Position numbers and translations under genes: made by a program. From Poecilobothrus nobilitatus (lineage: Eukaryota; Arthropoda; Insecta; Diptera; Dolichopodidae), in contig OX352772.1 of the NCBI GenBank assembly GCA_947095535.1, positions 110,799,590-110,863,589 of the forward strand: a stretch of 64,000 nucleotides of DNA, written 5' to 3'. Below, in pieces: positions 43,165-54,906 of the stretch. A model generated the notes under the pieces. The model had not been told where the DNA came from, made no database searches, and saw only the letters and a list, made by a program, of their open reading frames with translations. Positions within the stretch are counted from its first letter, which is position 1, and every line of letters starts with the position of its first letter.

Positions 43165-43930
43165 ACCTTTTTAATGAACCTGTTTTTGATGAAACTATAA
43201 CTAGTGCTCACTGGCATTCATATCATCCATACGTAAACAATTTCAACTTCAATAGTATTACTCAAATAAAAATGCAAAATCAGAATTTAAACATATTACC
43301 TTCAACAAGTCTAATTTATATAGAAGGATTTGTAACAAATAATGATGGAACGGCTGTTAAACATACTAAACTAGTTAATAATGCCATACCATTTCTATTT
43401 GAAAAACTTAGTTATGAGCTTAATGGTGAGGAAATTGATCATAATAATAAGGTTGGAATAATTTCGACATTAAAAAATTATATTTCACTTAATGAAAACG
43501 AAAGTATTGCTTTATACAATGGGGGCTGGTCTCCCAAAACATCAATTGAATTGGATGGAGTTTATTTCAGTTTTTACATTCCTTTAAAGAGATTATTAGA
43601 CTTTGGAAAAAATTTAATATGAATTTAGACTTTGGAAAAAATCGTTATCCTTTAGCATATGAATCATACTTGAATTTTCTGAGTGCTTACTACAATCATC
43701 TAGCATCAGAACCTTTAGTTTCATGGGAGAATTTTAAAAATGCATCTCCAATTTTTGTAATTGACACTCGTTATCAAAATGATGATCTTAAAATGGGGGC
43801 AGTTGATGTTAAAATTGAACTAAAAACCTTGAAAAAAATTCCGATCAATACCACAGCTTATTGTCTTATTTTGCATGATGGTTTAGTTGAATTCAAACCA
43901 CTAACAGGAGAAGTTAATAAAATTATTTAG
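43161..43930 (+). pseudogene. Polinton major capsid protein, internally deleted
   Basis: The 5' part (43161-43622) starts MNLFNEPVFDETITSAHWH and contains IEGFVTNNDG, PFLFEKLSYELNG and FSFYIPLKRLL. This is the first jelly roll of the double-jelly-roll capsid protein. The 3' part (43619-43930) contains YLNFLSAYYNH, SPIFVIDTRYQNDDLKMG and TTAYCLILHDGLVEFKPLTG, the C-terminal end. Together they give about 250 residues, far short of the usual length, so a large middle part is gone. The join is marked by a direct repeat of 'ttagactttggaaaaaat' on both sides, with a stop and an out-of-frame ATG between the copies. Confidence 0.8.
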
Positions 43931-44131
43931 ATTTCTAAATAAAATAAATGAACTTATCTACAAAAAAAGGAAACATTAAAAACTTAGAGTCTTGCTGTGT
44001 TTTTGAAATTCTTTGAATATTAATAGAATTTGAATATTCTTTATGATTGCATTGCATTGTTTAAGTTTTTTAATTTACAAACTTTATAAATATATTAAAT
44101 TTAATCAATTAAATTCTCCTGAAACATAAAA

Positions 44132-44598
44132 ATGGAATATGTAATAATTGATATACAAGGTTTTCGAGATAATAGTAATAAATTTATTTTAAAAGAAATT
44201 GTTATTCTTTCATCAAATGATGAAATTCAACATTTTATAATAAAACTACCTTATGGTTACCATTATTTTTATTCAAAAGCAAAATACACAAATAAATGGC
44301 TCACTAAAAATCATCACGGCTTACAATGGTCTGACGGCAAAACACATTTTTGTAATGTTATCAATTTTTTAAAAAATTTTATATCGAGTCAAACAAAAGT
44401 TTATGTTAAAGGAGAAGAAAAAAATCTTGGATTATTAACATATTGAAAAATAATAATGTTTTTGATTTGAATAATCGTGATTCTACATGTTTAAAAATAT
44501 TGAAGAATCAACAAATTAATTGCTGTAAAAGATGTTCTTTTAATCATGTTGGTGTTTGTGCCTTTGAAAATGTTTATTTATTAAAATTGCTGATTTAG
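44132..44598 (+). pseudogene. Conserved-type Polinton ORF D (IDIQGF protein), frameshifted
   Basis: The first part (44132-44446) begins MEYVIIDIQGFRDNSNKFIL and contains KEIVIL, YHYFYSKAKYTNKWL, the NHHGLQWSDG motif and VYVKGEEKN. After a frame change near 44440, the same reading resumes in another frame to 44598 with CCKRCSFNHVGVCAFENV, a cysteine-histidine cluster. I recall similar small ORFs in other insect mobile elements, but have no assigned domain. The I-D-I-Q-G-F start recalls the first strand of RNase H-fold nucleases. It lies between capsid and polymerase genes. Confidence 0.5.
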
Positions 44599-44695
44599 CT
44601 AATTGAAAAGTATTTAAGAAGAGAAATAATCAGCAACATATTCATTTTACTCTTCACAATCGATAGCTTTAATCAATAAATTTAATAAATTAATA

Positions 44696-44845
44696 TGGAT
44701 AAAATAAAAAAGATCTTGAATAAGAACAAGAAATGGAGTGAAGAAATCAAAATCCAATATCATAAAAAATTTCAGTCAACAGTACAAAAAAAATATATGT
44801 ACCAAAAAAAAAAAAAAGGAAAAATCATCGTCATCAAGAAATAAT
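44696..44845 (+). CDS. Short lysine-rich Polinton ORF (about 49 aa)
   Basis: ATG 44696 opens a frame starting MDKIKKILNKNKKWSEEIK and ending in a lysine run before TAA at about 44843. It is strongly basic, consistent with a DNA-binding peptide, but it could equally be chance in AT-rich DNA. No family is recognised. Confidence 0.3.
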
Positions 44846-44945
44846 TAATAATTGTAAATTAGAAATTGATTAAAAATAAAAAGAATTATAATGTACTATT
44901 TAGTATTTAATATTTATTATTTATAATTAATTACATATTACATAA

Positions 44946-47900
44946 TTACATATGACTTAAACTATAATGACCCCATGGTAAGGTTTCAACTGAATTTTGA
45001 ATTAAGAATCTTTTATCATCATTCGAATTTAAAGCAACTTTTTCTTGACTAATACTATATACAATATGTTTATTAGATCTTATCATATTTTGACAAATAT
45101 TTTTGTTTTTGTTTTCATTTAAGCTAGCTACATAATCATCAAAAACAATTTCTTTTTGTACAATAGATTTTTTAATGCCTTTAGCCTTCTTTATACAATC
45201 TTTTCCATCTACTCTAATTGAATACATTTTAGATCTTATACCTATAAATTATGTAATGTTCTTACCATTCATTTCGTCTTTCATTAATCCAATTACCTTT
45301 TTATTAACAAGCGGAATTCCCCATTTATTATTTATTGGATAATCGCTAGTATCAAATCGTACATAACAATCTCTCTTAATAATATCATAGATATTTTCAT
45401 TTAATATTTCTAGAATTAAACTATCTGTGTCAGTATAAAGAAGTTTACAATTTTCCTTTAAATTTTTCTTCATATAATCATACAAAAATTCATAAATTAA
45501 AGTTTTTGAAATATCTAATATAGCCATTCCCACATATATGGGTTTATTAAAAAATATTTCACCTTTTTTTAATTCAATTGCAACCAAATTTTCGCTAAAA
45601 ACCGTTGAAGACTTAAAATAAGGTGATGCAATTAGTGAATTTGCACCATAACGACCTTCCCAATATGTTTTAAGTTTTTTATTTAAATGTTTCCGTAGGT
45701 TTTCTATGGTTTTACCAAATGTTCCATTATTCACTAATTTAAAAATATCTTTTTCAAAATTACTAGTTGCTAAACTACGAAGCTTTGTATTTAATTCAAT
45801 ATAGGGTTTCAGAAAATCAGATTGTCCGAATTCTAAAACTTTATGAATTTTTATTATTTTTAAACCATGTTCTATAGCTTGTTTCAAAGTTCTATAATGA
45901 CAAACATAGTTTGTTTTATTGTACAATGTTGCAACAAGTTTCTTTTCGTTCGATAATGTTAATGAATGTTCAGGACAGAAAGGTAAATCTTTATGTTTGA
46001 CATGAAACTCAGTTGGATATTCCAAATTAACTTCTAATATATAACCAGTTGAAGAGTCATTAGCAATATTTTGAATGAAATCACAATCAAATTTTGTAAT
46101 ATCATTCACCCACTTGAAATTGTTTAATGGTAAATATTGACTCATAGCCCATCCATACTGATTATTAATATCTAAATATGATATGCTCTTATGTAGAATA
46201 TTTTCATCGTAATCAGTCATATATATATTATTAGCTTTACTATATCTCTTTGAAATTTGTGTTAAACCACCCCTTATTCCACTTTCAATAAATAAAATCA
46301 TATCAATATCAGTTAGTAATTCAAAATTTACTTTTGTATATTTTAACATTACATCCCAAGTATAACCTGGTAATGTGAAATAATGTGCGGGATTTAAATC
46401 ATAAGTAATTTTGCAACTTTGTCTAAAATTTTCAAAATTTCTGTAAGTAATAACACATCTGTTTTATATGAAATACATCCCATGCCCTTTTTGCATGTTG
46501 ATAATCTTCATTAGATATTTGCGATTTATTTAGTTTATTATAGAACTGGTTCTTATCGGGTAGCTTTGTTTCAAAAAATTTATTATTGTCTTCAAAATAG
46601 TCATATGGATAAACTCCTTTTCTTGTTAATAATTCTATTTGAAAATTTCTTAAACTATTAAATTGCGATTTTAAAATAGAAAATTCCTTTAAAGTTTTTG
46701 ATAATACATCTAAGCTTACACCTAAAAATTTATATGAATCTACAAATCTAAACTTAATTGAACTATTTTGAATATGTTTGGTGAAAGATATATATTTTTC
46801 CTTATTTATAGGAAGCAAATCAATTTTACCTTCTATGAGTGAATTTAACTTCAGTATAATAAAGTGTGAATCGTAACCGCTTAAATTATGGAAGATTACA
46901 GGAATAGTAAATGAATTTTGATATTCTATATTACATTTTTGATGTGTAGCACCTCGGTACTCTCCTGTCAGATGACAATGATCTCTGCATCTTATGTCTT
47001 TAGCGTCAAAATTTTCCTCACATATAAAACATTTTTCAGCTTCGTTATAATTTTTAATTTGCTCTGATGTTAGTGGTTTCAAATTTGGTGAACTTTTTAG
47101 ATCGGTTTCTACTAAAATTGATAATAATTTCAATTCATCTAAAAACCATTCGATACAATTTTCGCCTCTGTAAGATCCATATTCAGTCTTTTCAATGTAA
47201 GAAGATTTTACATAATATCCGATGGAACATGGAATATGCTCTTGGTATTTATTCCCGTCATCTGATTTTTTTAATAAACACTCCATATCTGCATGCACCA
47301 CACAAGGGTTCACTATTTTATTTTTAAAATTTTTAAATTTCATTATGTTATTATCTTTTGAAGGTAGTCGAATTGCACATTCATTCATATTTTCACAAAT
47401 TTTCGTATGCTCCATCAATTTATTATTTGTAGTGAAATATTGTAAGCATCGATCACAGAAAAATTTCTGATGACCATGTTTACCAACATCTTGTGACAAG
47501 AGTCTTGACATATTTTTTGTTAAAACATAGTGATATTTGATTTCATCATCATCATTATCATTGAATGCATTATAAAAATTGTTTTTCTTTATAATATTCA
47601 TTTTGAATCATTAATAGATTCACATGTTTTTCCTTTTTTGATTTTGTCAAACGAAGAACAATAACTTTAAATTTATTTTTTTGTAGCAATTCCAATCCAA
47701 ATACATTAACTGAAATTACATTTTGCTTCTCAAATTTTGATATATTCTGAATTGATACAGGAAAATCAATTCCATCGAGTTTTAAAAACTGTAAATAATG
47801 CGGATAGCTTCTTGTACGATCTGAATGAGTGGTATTTGGATATAAATATGCCATTATCGACCAAGCAAAGCATGCATTATCAACATTTTTTATATTAATG

Positions 47901-48613
47901 CATGCTTTTTTTTTCTTAATTGACTTTGGTAAATCTATATATGATGATGGTGATAAAAATATTGAATATTTATTTATATTTATGGTTAAATTTATTATTG
48001 AAGACAAAGCCCATCCACTACCCTTTTCCTGAAATTCATCTTCCAAAGTATTGTACCAATCAGTTGTAGAATCTGACAACATAACCAATACATTTTCAGT
48101 TCCAAGATATTTTAAACCATAATCAGGTTCAATTTGATTAGGTTTTAGTAAAACAAATTCACAGCAAAAAACCATATTTATTTTTAAACTTGATTGTTGT
48201 ATTAAAAGCTCTTTAATTTTTTGTTTTACAATAGCTTTACATTTTTCTAAAAATATTTTCGGATCTATATCATCAATATTGGTAATAACGCCAGATTGAA
48301 TCCGATTTTTAAACGCTGATTTTAAATATTTCCATTTTAAAGCTTCTTCACGAATGTCTGAATTTTCTTCTTTTCTTAACACCTTTATTTTTAATTGCTC
48401 CTTAAATGATATCAAATCAGCTATACAGGTGGATATAGATAATTTAACACCATTTGAAGCTTTTGAATTTTCAATTAAAAGATTTTCTAGTGTGATTAAA
48501 TCTTTTAACACTTGAACTATATATGATTTAATTTGTCTAATATTTTCAGTTTTTTGAAATTTTTTAAATAATGAAATATGATTATTTAAAATTTGTTTTG
48601 CGCGAGCTGACAT
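44946..48613 (-). pseudogene. Polinton protein-primed DNA polymerase B, broken by stops and frameshifts
   Basis: The minus strand encodes in order: an N-terminal domain (48613-47570, with GSGWAL, ACFAWSI and HSDRTRSYP); a zinc-binding pair (FCDRCLQYF); exonuclease motif I (HADMECLL) near 47290; a C-x2-C...C-x3-H zinc site (CFICEENF, HCHLTGEYRG); exonuclease motif II (HNLSGYDSHF) and III-like (FVDSYKFLGV); then palm motifs A (DINNQYGWAM), B (KLVNNGTFGKTIEN) and C (YTDTDSL). The C-terminus is at 45227-44946. Catalytic residues are kept, but frames change near 47590 and between 46480 and 46420, and a TAA at 45249 interrupts NIT/FIGIRSKMYS in frame. It would have replicated the Polinton from a protein primer. 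Confidence 0.85.
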
Positions 48614-48798
48614 GGTGAAGCTTTTTTATAAACTAAATTTTAGTTTTTATTCCGCTATAAAATATCCAGAAAATTAAAATTATTTGTTTGTATTATCCAC
48701 TCTAATATAATTTTTATTTGCATTATCAAAATTTCAATTTTTTATGGAGGAAAGTAAAATGAAATTCCTATAGAAAGATAAAGTTGAAAATATAGTGA

Positions 48799-49032
48799 TT
48801 AAATTTCTGTAAAAGTAAATGCTGAAAAGTAAATCTGAAAAAGAAATGCTGAAAAATAACACCTAAGCTTGAAATAACAACAAATTAATTTGTTGTGTGG
48901 TTGTTGTTGTTGTTGTTGTCTATGATTAAATGTTGACATAGATGATGTTGATGCTGATGTTGATGGTGTAACAATCATTAGATCATCCAAAATTTCTATT
49001 GTGTTTTCCATTTTTGATCTTCTTCCTTGCAA
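48799..49032 (-). CDS. Unassigned Polinton ORF E upstream of PolB (77 aa)
   Basis: The minus-strand frame starts MQGRRSKMENTIEILDDLMI, then has a low-complexity middle (TPSTSASTSSMS, a run of six Q) and an aromatic hydrophobic end. A TATAAAAG box (49081-49074) lies about 40 bp before the ATG. It points the same way as PolB and lies 185 bp before it, so it may be a leader exon or a small separate gene. No domain is recognised. Confidence 0.4.
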   Translation of the reverse strand: MQGRRSKMENTIEILDDLMIVTPSTSASTSSMSTFNHRQQQQQQPHNKLICCYFKLRCYFSAFLFQIYFSAFTFTEI

Positions 49033-49073
49033 ATTTTAAATTGAATTAATTAATAAGTACAGCTTGTTTAGCC

Positions 49074-49081
49074 CTTTTATA
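49074..49081 (-). promoter_or_regulatory. Putative TATA box for ORF E / PolB side
   Basis: TATAAAAG on the minus strand, 42 bp before ATG 49032. It mirrors the TATAAAAG at 38563, which faces inward from the other end of the element. Confidence 0.45.
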
Positions 49082-49474
49082 CAAATTTTTTATCTAAATT
49101 ATATTAATTTTATCAAATATTTTTACATCATACATTACCATAACTTTGTAACTTCAATTCATTTTAATTATCTGGAATATAAATACCTTTTTTTTTCCTT
49201 ATAATATTATATCAATCTTTATGAAACAGACAAAACCGCAATTTCCACAATTTTAACTTTAATTCGTAAGAAAAGCTTGCAATATTAGTTTTTACTTTAA
49301 AATTATCTAATATTTGTTAGAACATATAAAACTGGAAACCAAATTTCTTATTTGTTCTTTTTTCTTTTCAGAATTTCAACTTCAAGAAACCACAGAAAAA
49401 TTAACAAAATGTTTTATACTATTAATACAGATATGAAAATTTATATGTTTTTTATTCATATTCAATCTCAATTA

Positions 49475-49660
49475 AAATGTGCGAAATTCCCTGACGTCAC
49501 ACAAAAATTTGAATAGTTCCATTCTTCATATCAACATGACAAATTAAAACAACAACTTTTTAATCTTAATTAAAACGTATGGAATCCCCTGACGTCACAC
49601 AAAAATTTTAATAGTTCCATTCCTCATATCAACATGGAAAATTAAAACCGCAACTTTTTT
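49475..49660 (-). repeat. 98-bp duplication at the inner edge of the right Polinton repeat
   Basis: Two tandem units (49475-49563 and 49572-49660) share 'ctgacgtcacacaaaaattt' and 'atagttccattc(c/t)tcatatc'. The TGACGTCA palindromes are 98 bp apart (49492 and 49590). The left repeat has only one such unit, so the second arose after, or is unique to, the right end. Confidence 0.8.
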
Positions 49661-49983
49661 TTGTTAAAATACAAACACACTTAATATATTCTAAAACAAA
49701 TTTCTTATCATACAATATGAATGACTGCAAAACAAAAAATTATTTTACTATTTTTCAAAGCAATCAAACAAAATTAAAACATTAAAATATTGTTCTTAAA
49801 AAATATCTGGGTGCCTGTTATTCAAAATTTTGAAAATCTGTTTTTGATGACTCAATATCTCTTATCAAAACAGCATGTGACGTCACTTCCTGCTATGACT
49901 CATTGCTGAGTCATACCTCTTATCTTTTCTCTACATCTCTTATCTCTGACGTCACTTCCTGGTCTAGAATCGGCCTAGCCTAT
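49581..49983 (-). repeat. Right terminal inverted repeat of the Polinton
   Basis: Reverse complement of 37493-37907 with about a dozen differences. It lacks one 11-bp TGAGTCATCAA unit present on the left. The high match indicates that the copy inserted not very long ago, or that its ends were kept similar. Confidence 0.9.
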
Positions 49984-50736
49984 ATTACTGTCATGGTTCG
50001 CAGCAATTAAACATCAAACCATCCACATTATTCAACATTTTGTATCGTGATCTCCATTTAAAGGCTTATAAGATCCAGCTGACGCAGGAATTAAAACCAA
50101 CTGACCATGCATTACGTCGAGCAATTATTCTTGGGCAATCGAAGAACAAGAAGAAAATGAGAATTTTTTTAACGAAATAATCTTCACCGACGAAGCTCAT
50201 TTCCAGCTCAATGGCTACGTCAATAAACAGAATTGCCGCATTTAGGGTAAAGAGAATCCAAGGGTTATCTTAGAGCAACCAGTACATCCACAAAAAGTTA
50301 CGGTTTGGTGTGGTTTGTGGTCAGGAGGAATCATCGGACCATATTTTTTTGAAAACGGAAATGGAAAAGTGATTACGGTCAATGGAAATCGCTACAGGGA
50401 GATGATCCGAAGCTTTTTGTGGCGGAAAATTGATGATTTACACGTAGAGAATATGGGGTTTCAACAGGACGGTGCCACTTGCCACACAGCAAGAGAAACA
50501 ATGGATCTTTTGAAGGAAAAATTCGAAGACCGCATTATTTCTCGTAGAGGAGGAGTGATGTGGCCACCAAGATCGTGCGATTTGACACCGTTGGATTTTT
50601 TTTGTGGGGTTTTGTGAAATCGAAAGTGTACAGCAATAATCCCACAACAATTCAAGAGCTTAAAAACAACATTATCGAGCAGATTTCAACCATTGAGAAC
50701 AGTTTATTGAATAACGTGATTCAGAATTTTGGTTAA
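49984..50736 (+). pseudogene. Mariner transposase, C-terminal part with DDE catalytic core
   Basis: Resumes in the reading frame of 37207-37491 if one 6-bp target copy is counted (Y-C-H-G-S-Q-Q-L follows). It contains KIQLTQELKPTDHALRR, the first catalytic aspartate in IIFTDEAHF, NGYVNKQNCRI, VTVWCGLWSGGIIGPYFF, the second aspartate in QQDGATCHTA and the third in CDLTPLDFF. Forty-one residues separate the last two, which defines the DD41D group (rosa-like). Lesions: a frame change near 50130, a TAG in place of the tryptophan codon after NCRI (50243), and one missing T in the T run at 50595-50602. Confidence 0.85.
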
Positions 50737-50909
50737 AGATTGGAAGCCTGCCAAAGTAGTAGAGGGGGCCACTTGGTCGACATAATTTTTCATTATTAAC
50801 CGGAACCTATTTGTAATAAATTAAAATAAAAATATATTTAATATTTCAAAAAAAATGTCTTTTTTTATTAAAATTAAAATGATACCTCAATTTATCACCC
50901 TTCACCCTT

Positions 50910-52782
50910 TATGTTTAACCTTTCGTAATAATTTTGTATTTAAACCCAACTTTGAAATTTTTAAACCCAAATAAAATTTTTCATATTTTTATCCTAATTT
51001 AAAATATTCACTACTATAGCTTAAGCCGTTTAAATTTTAAATTAAAACATAACTGATGGTTAGTACATCACTAACTAAGTTAAATTTAGAATAATCAATA
51101 AACTTTAATAATAATAAACTTTAAACACTTTTAAACCAAACTTTAAAAACTTTTCATATTTTCACCCTACTAATTTTTTACATAAGGTTGGGAGAACTCA
51201 ATTTGTTATAATCGAATGTAAATTTGACGTTTGGTAAATATGTTTAAACTTTAATAATAATTTTGTATTTAAACCAAACTTTGAAATTTTTAAATCAAAC
51301 TTTAAAAACTTTTCATATTTTTATCCTAATTTAAAATATTCAGCACCATAGCTTAAGCTTTTTAAATTTCAAATTAAAACATAACTGATATACTAACCAC
51401 TAAGTTAAATTTAGAATAATCAATAAACTTTAATAATAATAAACTTTAAAAACTTTTAAACCAAACTTTAAAAACTTTTCATATTTTCACCCTACTAATT
51501 TTTTACATAAGGTTGGGAGAACTCAAATTGTTATAATCGAATGTAAATTTGACGTTTGGTAAATATGTTTAAACTTTAATAATAATTTTGTATTTAAACC
51601 AAACTTTGAAATTTTTAAACCAAACTTTAAAAACTTTTCATATCTTCACCCTACTCATTTTTTTCCATAAGGTTAGGAGAACTGAAATTATTATAATAGA
51701 ATGTAAATTTGACTTTTGGTAAATATGTTTAAACTTTAATAATAATTTTGTATTTAAACCAAACTTTAAAATTTTTAAACCAAACTTTAAACACTTTTCA
51801 TGTCTTCACCCTACTAATTTTTTACATAAGGTTGGGAGAACTCAAATTGTTATAATCGAATGTAAATTTGATGTTTGGTAAATATGTTTAAACTTTAATA
51901 ATAATTTTGTATTTAAACCAAACTTTAAAAACTTTTCATATTTTTATCCTAATTTAAAATATTCAGCACCATAGCTTAAGCTTTTTAAATTTCAAATTAA
52001 AACATAACTGATATACTAACCACTAAGTTAAATTTAGAATAATCAATAAACTTTAATAATAATAAACTTTAAAAACTTTTAAACCAAACTTTAAAAACTT
52101 TTCATATTTTCACCCTACTAATTTTTTACATAAGGTTGGGAGAACTCAAATTGTTATAATCGAATGTAAATTTGACGTTTGGTAAATATGTTTAAACTTT
52201 AATAATAATTTTGTATTTAAACCAAACTTTGAAATTTTTAAACCAAAGCTTTAAAAACTTTTCATATTTTTATCCTAATTTAAAATATTCAGCACCATAG
52301 CTTAAGCTTTTTAAATTTCAAATTAAAACATAACTGATATACTAACCACTAAGTTAAATTTAGAATAATCAATAAACTTTAATAATAATAAACTTTAAAA
52401 ACTTTTAAATCAAACTTTAAAAACTTTTCATATCTTCACCCCACTAATTTTTTTAAATAAGGTTAGGAGAACTCAAATTGTTATAATAGAATGTAAATTT
52501 GACTTTTGGTAAATATGTTTAAACTTTAATAATAATTTTGTATTTAAACCAAACTTTGAAATATTTAAACCAAAGCTTTAAAAACTTTTCATATTTTTAT
52601 CCTAATTTAAAATATTCAGCACCATAGCTTAAGCTTTTTAAATTTCAAATTAAAACATAACTGATATACTAACCACTAAGTTAAATTTAGAATAATCAAT
52701 AAACTTTAATAATAATAAACTTTAAAAACTTTTAAATCAAACTTTAAAAACTTTTCATATCTTCACCCCACTAATTTTTAGC
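50910..52782 (+). repeat. Satellite array, main block (~325-bp higher-order repeat)
   Basis: About eleven half-units. The phrase 'taattttttacataaggttg' recurs near 51170, 51495, 51815 and 52120, mostly about 305-325 bp apart; single half-units of about 160 bp are inserted between some dimers. Copies are over 90% alike by eye. The array begins at the mariner target site and ends abruptly at 52782, where a family C DINE-1-like element begins. Confidence 0.85.
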
Positions 52783-53815
52783 ACATTTCCAAAAAAATTT
52801 TGAAAAAATGTGCTTATTAGTTTCACTCTGTCCGTCCGTCCGTCTGTTTACAAAACTTCTACACCGTTAAAGATAGAGAAAAAAAATTTTAACCATAGGT
52901 AGGTTTCATAAAAAAAATAATTTTGTGGAACAACTTTTTCATGTAGCCCCCCCCATTACGGAGCGACAGCCCCTCAAACTTTGAAAAAGCCCTATTTTTA
53001 AATGTATATATCTTATGTTCTGCTTAAGATTTTTTCAATCTGAAAACGTCATTCGACAGGTATTTCTTTTATCTTTATAAATTAATATCAAAATTATACA
53101 ATTTTTTTAAATTTAGTATTTAAATTTACCGTTATGTGAAAACCAAATTTTGCATGATTTTTCTACTTTCATAACTCCGGCACGCTTCTAGATAGAAGCT
53201 TGAAATTTTGAGGCAAGAAAGAACTTTTAGAATTAGTATAAGTTTGCTCAGAAAATTTTTTTGGACCACCCCCTGTTTATGAGCTATTAGGGCTTAAAAA
53301 TTGAAAATTTGCTATTTTTAAACACCTGTAACTTAGGAACCTGTACACATTTTACTTCTGCAAGATATAAAGATTAAAGCTACAATAATATATTTTTATG
53401 TGTGTTAAAGATTTATTTTAATTGTAGAGGGTTCCAAAGTTGCAGCTCTTCAAAATTGCGAAAAAGTCCCATTTTCAGATGTATATATCTCGGGCTCTGC
53501 ATAATAATTTTGCAATCTAAAACCGCCAGAAGATCGAAAATTTTATTATCTATATAAAAAAATATCAAAATTATGTAATAGTTTGTAATTTACTATTTAA
53601 ATTTACCGTTATGTGAAAACCACATTTTGCATAAAATTTCTTTTTTCATAACTCCGGCACCCCTTTAAATAGGAACCTGAAATTTTGAGACAAGAAAGAA
53701 CTTTTAGAATTAGTATAAGTTTCCTCAGAAAATTTTTTTGTAACACCCCCTCTTTAAGAGTTATTACGCCTCAAAAAATGAAAATTAGCTATTTTTAGAC
53801 ACTTTATTTAAACTT
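52783..53815 (+). mobile_element. DINE-1-like element, family C
   Basis: The 5' end is an inverted repeat (AGCACATTTCC ... AATGTGCT) followed by (GTCC)3GTCTG at 52829-52845. Two tandem core units (about 52950-53340 and 53400-53810) each contain a 'gcagctc'/'gacagcccc' phrase, 'taaatttaccgttatgtgaa' and 'ataactccggcac'. No 3' hairpin is visible and the end fades into 'aaactttaaaaagtttaaag', so it is probably 3'-truncated. Confidence 0.55.
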
Positions 53816-53879
53816 TTTTAAACTTTAAAAAGTTTAAAGTAAACGCTATTTTTAAACTTTAAAAAGTTTTCATATTTTT

Positions 53880-54799
53880 ATACCAATTTAAAATATTCAG
53901 TACTATAGCTTTTTCAATTTAAAATATGAAAGACACAATCCTTTTTACTCATTTTGCATACTTTTTCGACTAATATATGCAAATAATATTTTTACATACT
54001 TTTAGGAGGACTAAAAGCTTTAAAAAAGCTCCTCCTGCACCAGAACCGGCATATCCATTCTACTTATGTTATAATTTATTAAACTAATTTCCATAAACTA
54101 GATTCTTTATTATGTGGGGTAGTTAAACATTTCTGTCCGCAATTTCTTTATTTATTGACTTAATAATTAATATTTTGTTCAGTAAGCAGAATTTCCAAAG
54201 TAAAGCTTGAATATTTAATTGAAACTTCCTAACAAAACAAAGAAAATAAGACATTTATTTTTAAGTATTATTCTTAATTATTATTAAGTACTAAATCAGC
54301 TTTATTTATTAATTAATACAACACAAATTTTATAATATTTTTTGTTTACAAACATTAAAATATTTACAATTCTGTTTGTAAGCAGAATTTTAAGTTACCA
54401 TTTCTTTTCAAAATTACATTAAACCTTATTTATTATAATATGCTTTTTGGACAATCTATTTTTCTATTTTTAGAACCAAATTAAATAATACAAAATTTAT
54501 TCAAGTTTCAGTTCATCAACAAATTTTATAGTATTTCAATTACTGTTAACAATATTTTGTTTGCTTAAGAAATTTTATCAATTAAATATAATTTTACAAC
54601 TTATAGTATAAAACCGCTTACCTACTAAGCAGAAACAGTATAAAATATAAAAAAGAAATAATTTTAAGTTTTAATTTATTGATAATTAACGTATGATCAT
54701 GGCAACATTATAATGGGCAACATTATAAACATTGTAACTGGAACACTGTATGCATTGTTGAGAAACATCGTTCGTTAATAAATTAATCAATATAATTTG
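53880..54799 (-). mobile_element. Putative 3' LTR of an errantivirus-like retroelement (copy 2)
   Basis: Close copy of 26601-27504, in the same position relative to the polypurine tract and env. Differences are mostly single bases and one 8-bp gap near 54229. The distal boundary is not resolvable because it passes into satellite-like sequence. Confidence 0.45.
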
Positions 54800-54812
54800 C
54801 TCCTCCCCTCTT
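54800..54812 (-). promoter_or_regulatory. Polypurine tract (copy 2)
   Basis: AAGAGGGGAGGAG on the minus strand between the env stop (54907) and the LTR, as at 27505-27517. Confidence 0.55.
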
Positions 54813-54906
54813 AAGTTCGGATGTCCATAAACGACTTTTCCAATGGTTTTAAATGAAATATAACTGCAGGCTGGTTTTGATCAATTGGTTTGATGGTATT
54901 TGTATT

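Larger units (their letters stand above)
37493..49983 (+). mobile_element. Polinton/Maverick element (12.5 kb), decayed
   Basis: The terminal inverted repeats of about 410 bp begin ATAGGCTAGGCCGATTCTAG on the left and match the reverse complement of the right end. The flanking 6-bp duplications are ATTAGT (37487-37492) and ATTACT (49984-49989), with one mismatch; 6 bp is the Polinton target size. Between them lie a chromodomain integrase, an adenain-like protease, capsid genes and a protein-primed PolB, the defining set. Lesions occur in most genes and no ATPase was found. It inserted into the mariner transposase gene. Confidence 0.92.
37095..50909 (+). mobile_element. DD41D mariner element, split by a Polinton
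   Basis: The ends are imperfect inverted repeats: AAGGGTGTTCAAAATTGACG on the left, and AAGGGTGAAGGGTGATAAAT as the reverse complement of the right, both running into 'gtatcatttt'. TA is present on both sides (37093-37094 and 50910-50911). The joined flank 'ggtaaa-TA-tgtttaa' is the normal satellite text. Without the Polinton the element would be about 1.3 kb, the usual size for a mariner-type transposon. Confidence 0.85.

Noticed and set aside
47067..47470. Plus-strand frames of 82-86 codons inside the PolB region
   Set aside because: Shadows of the polymerase on the minus strand, which has clear exonuclease and zinc motifs there.
44946..48613. Polinton PolB as an active polymerase because catalytic motifs are intact
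   Set aside because: An in-frame TAA and at least two frame changes split the gene, so no complete enzyme can be read from this copy.
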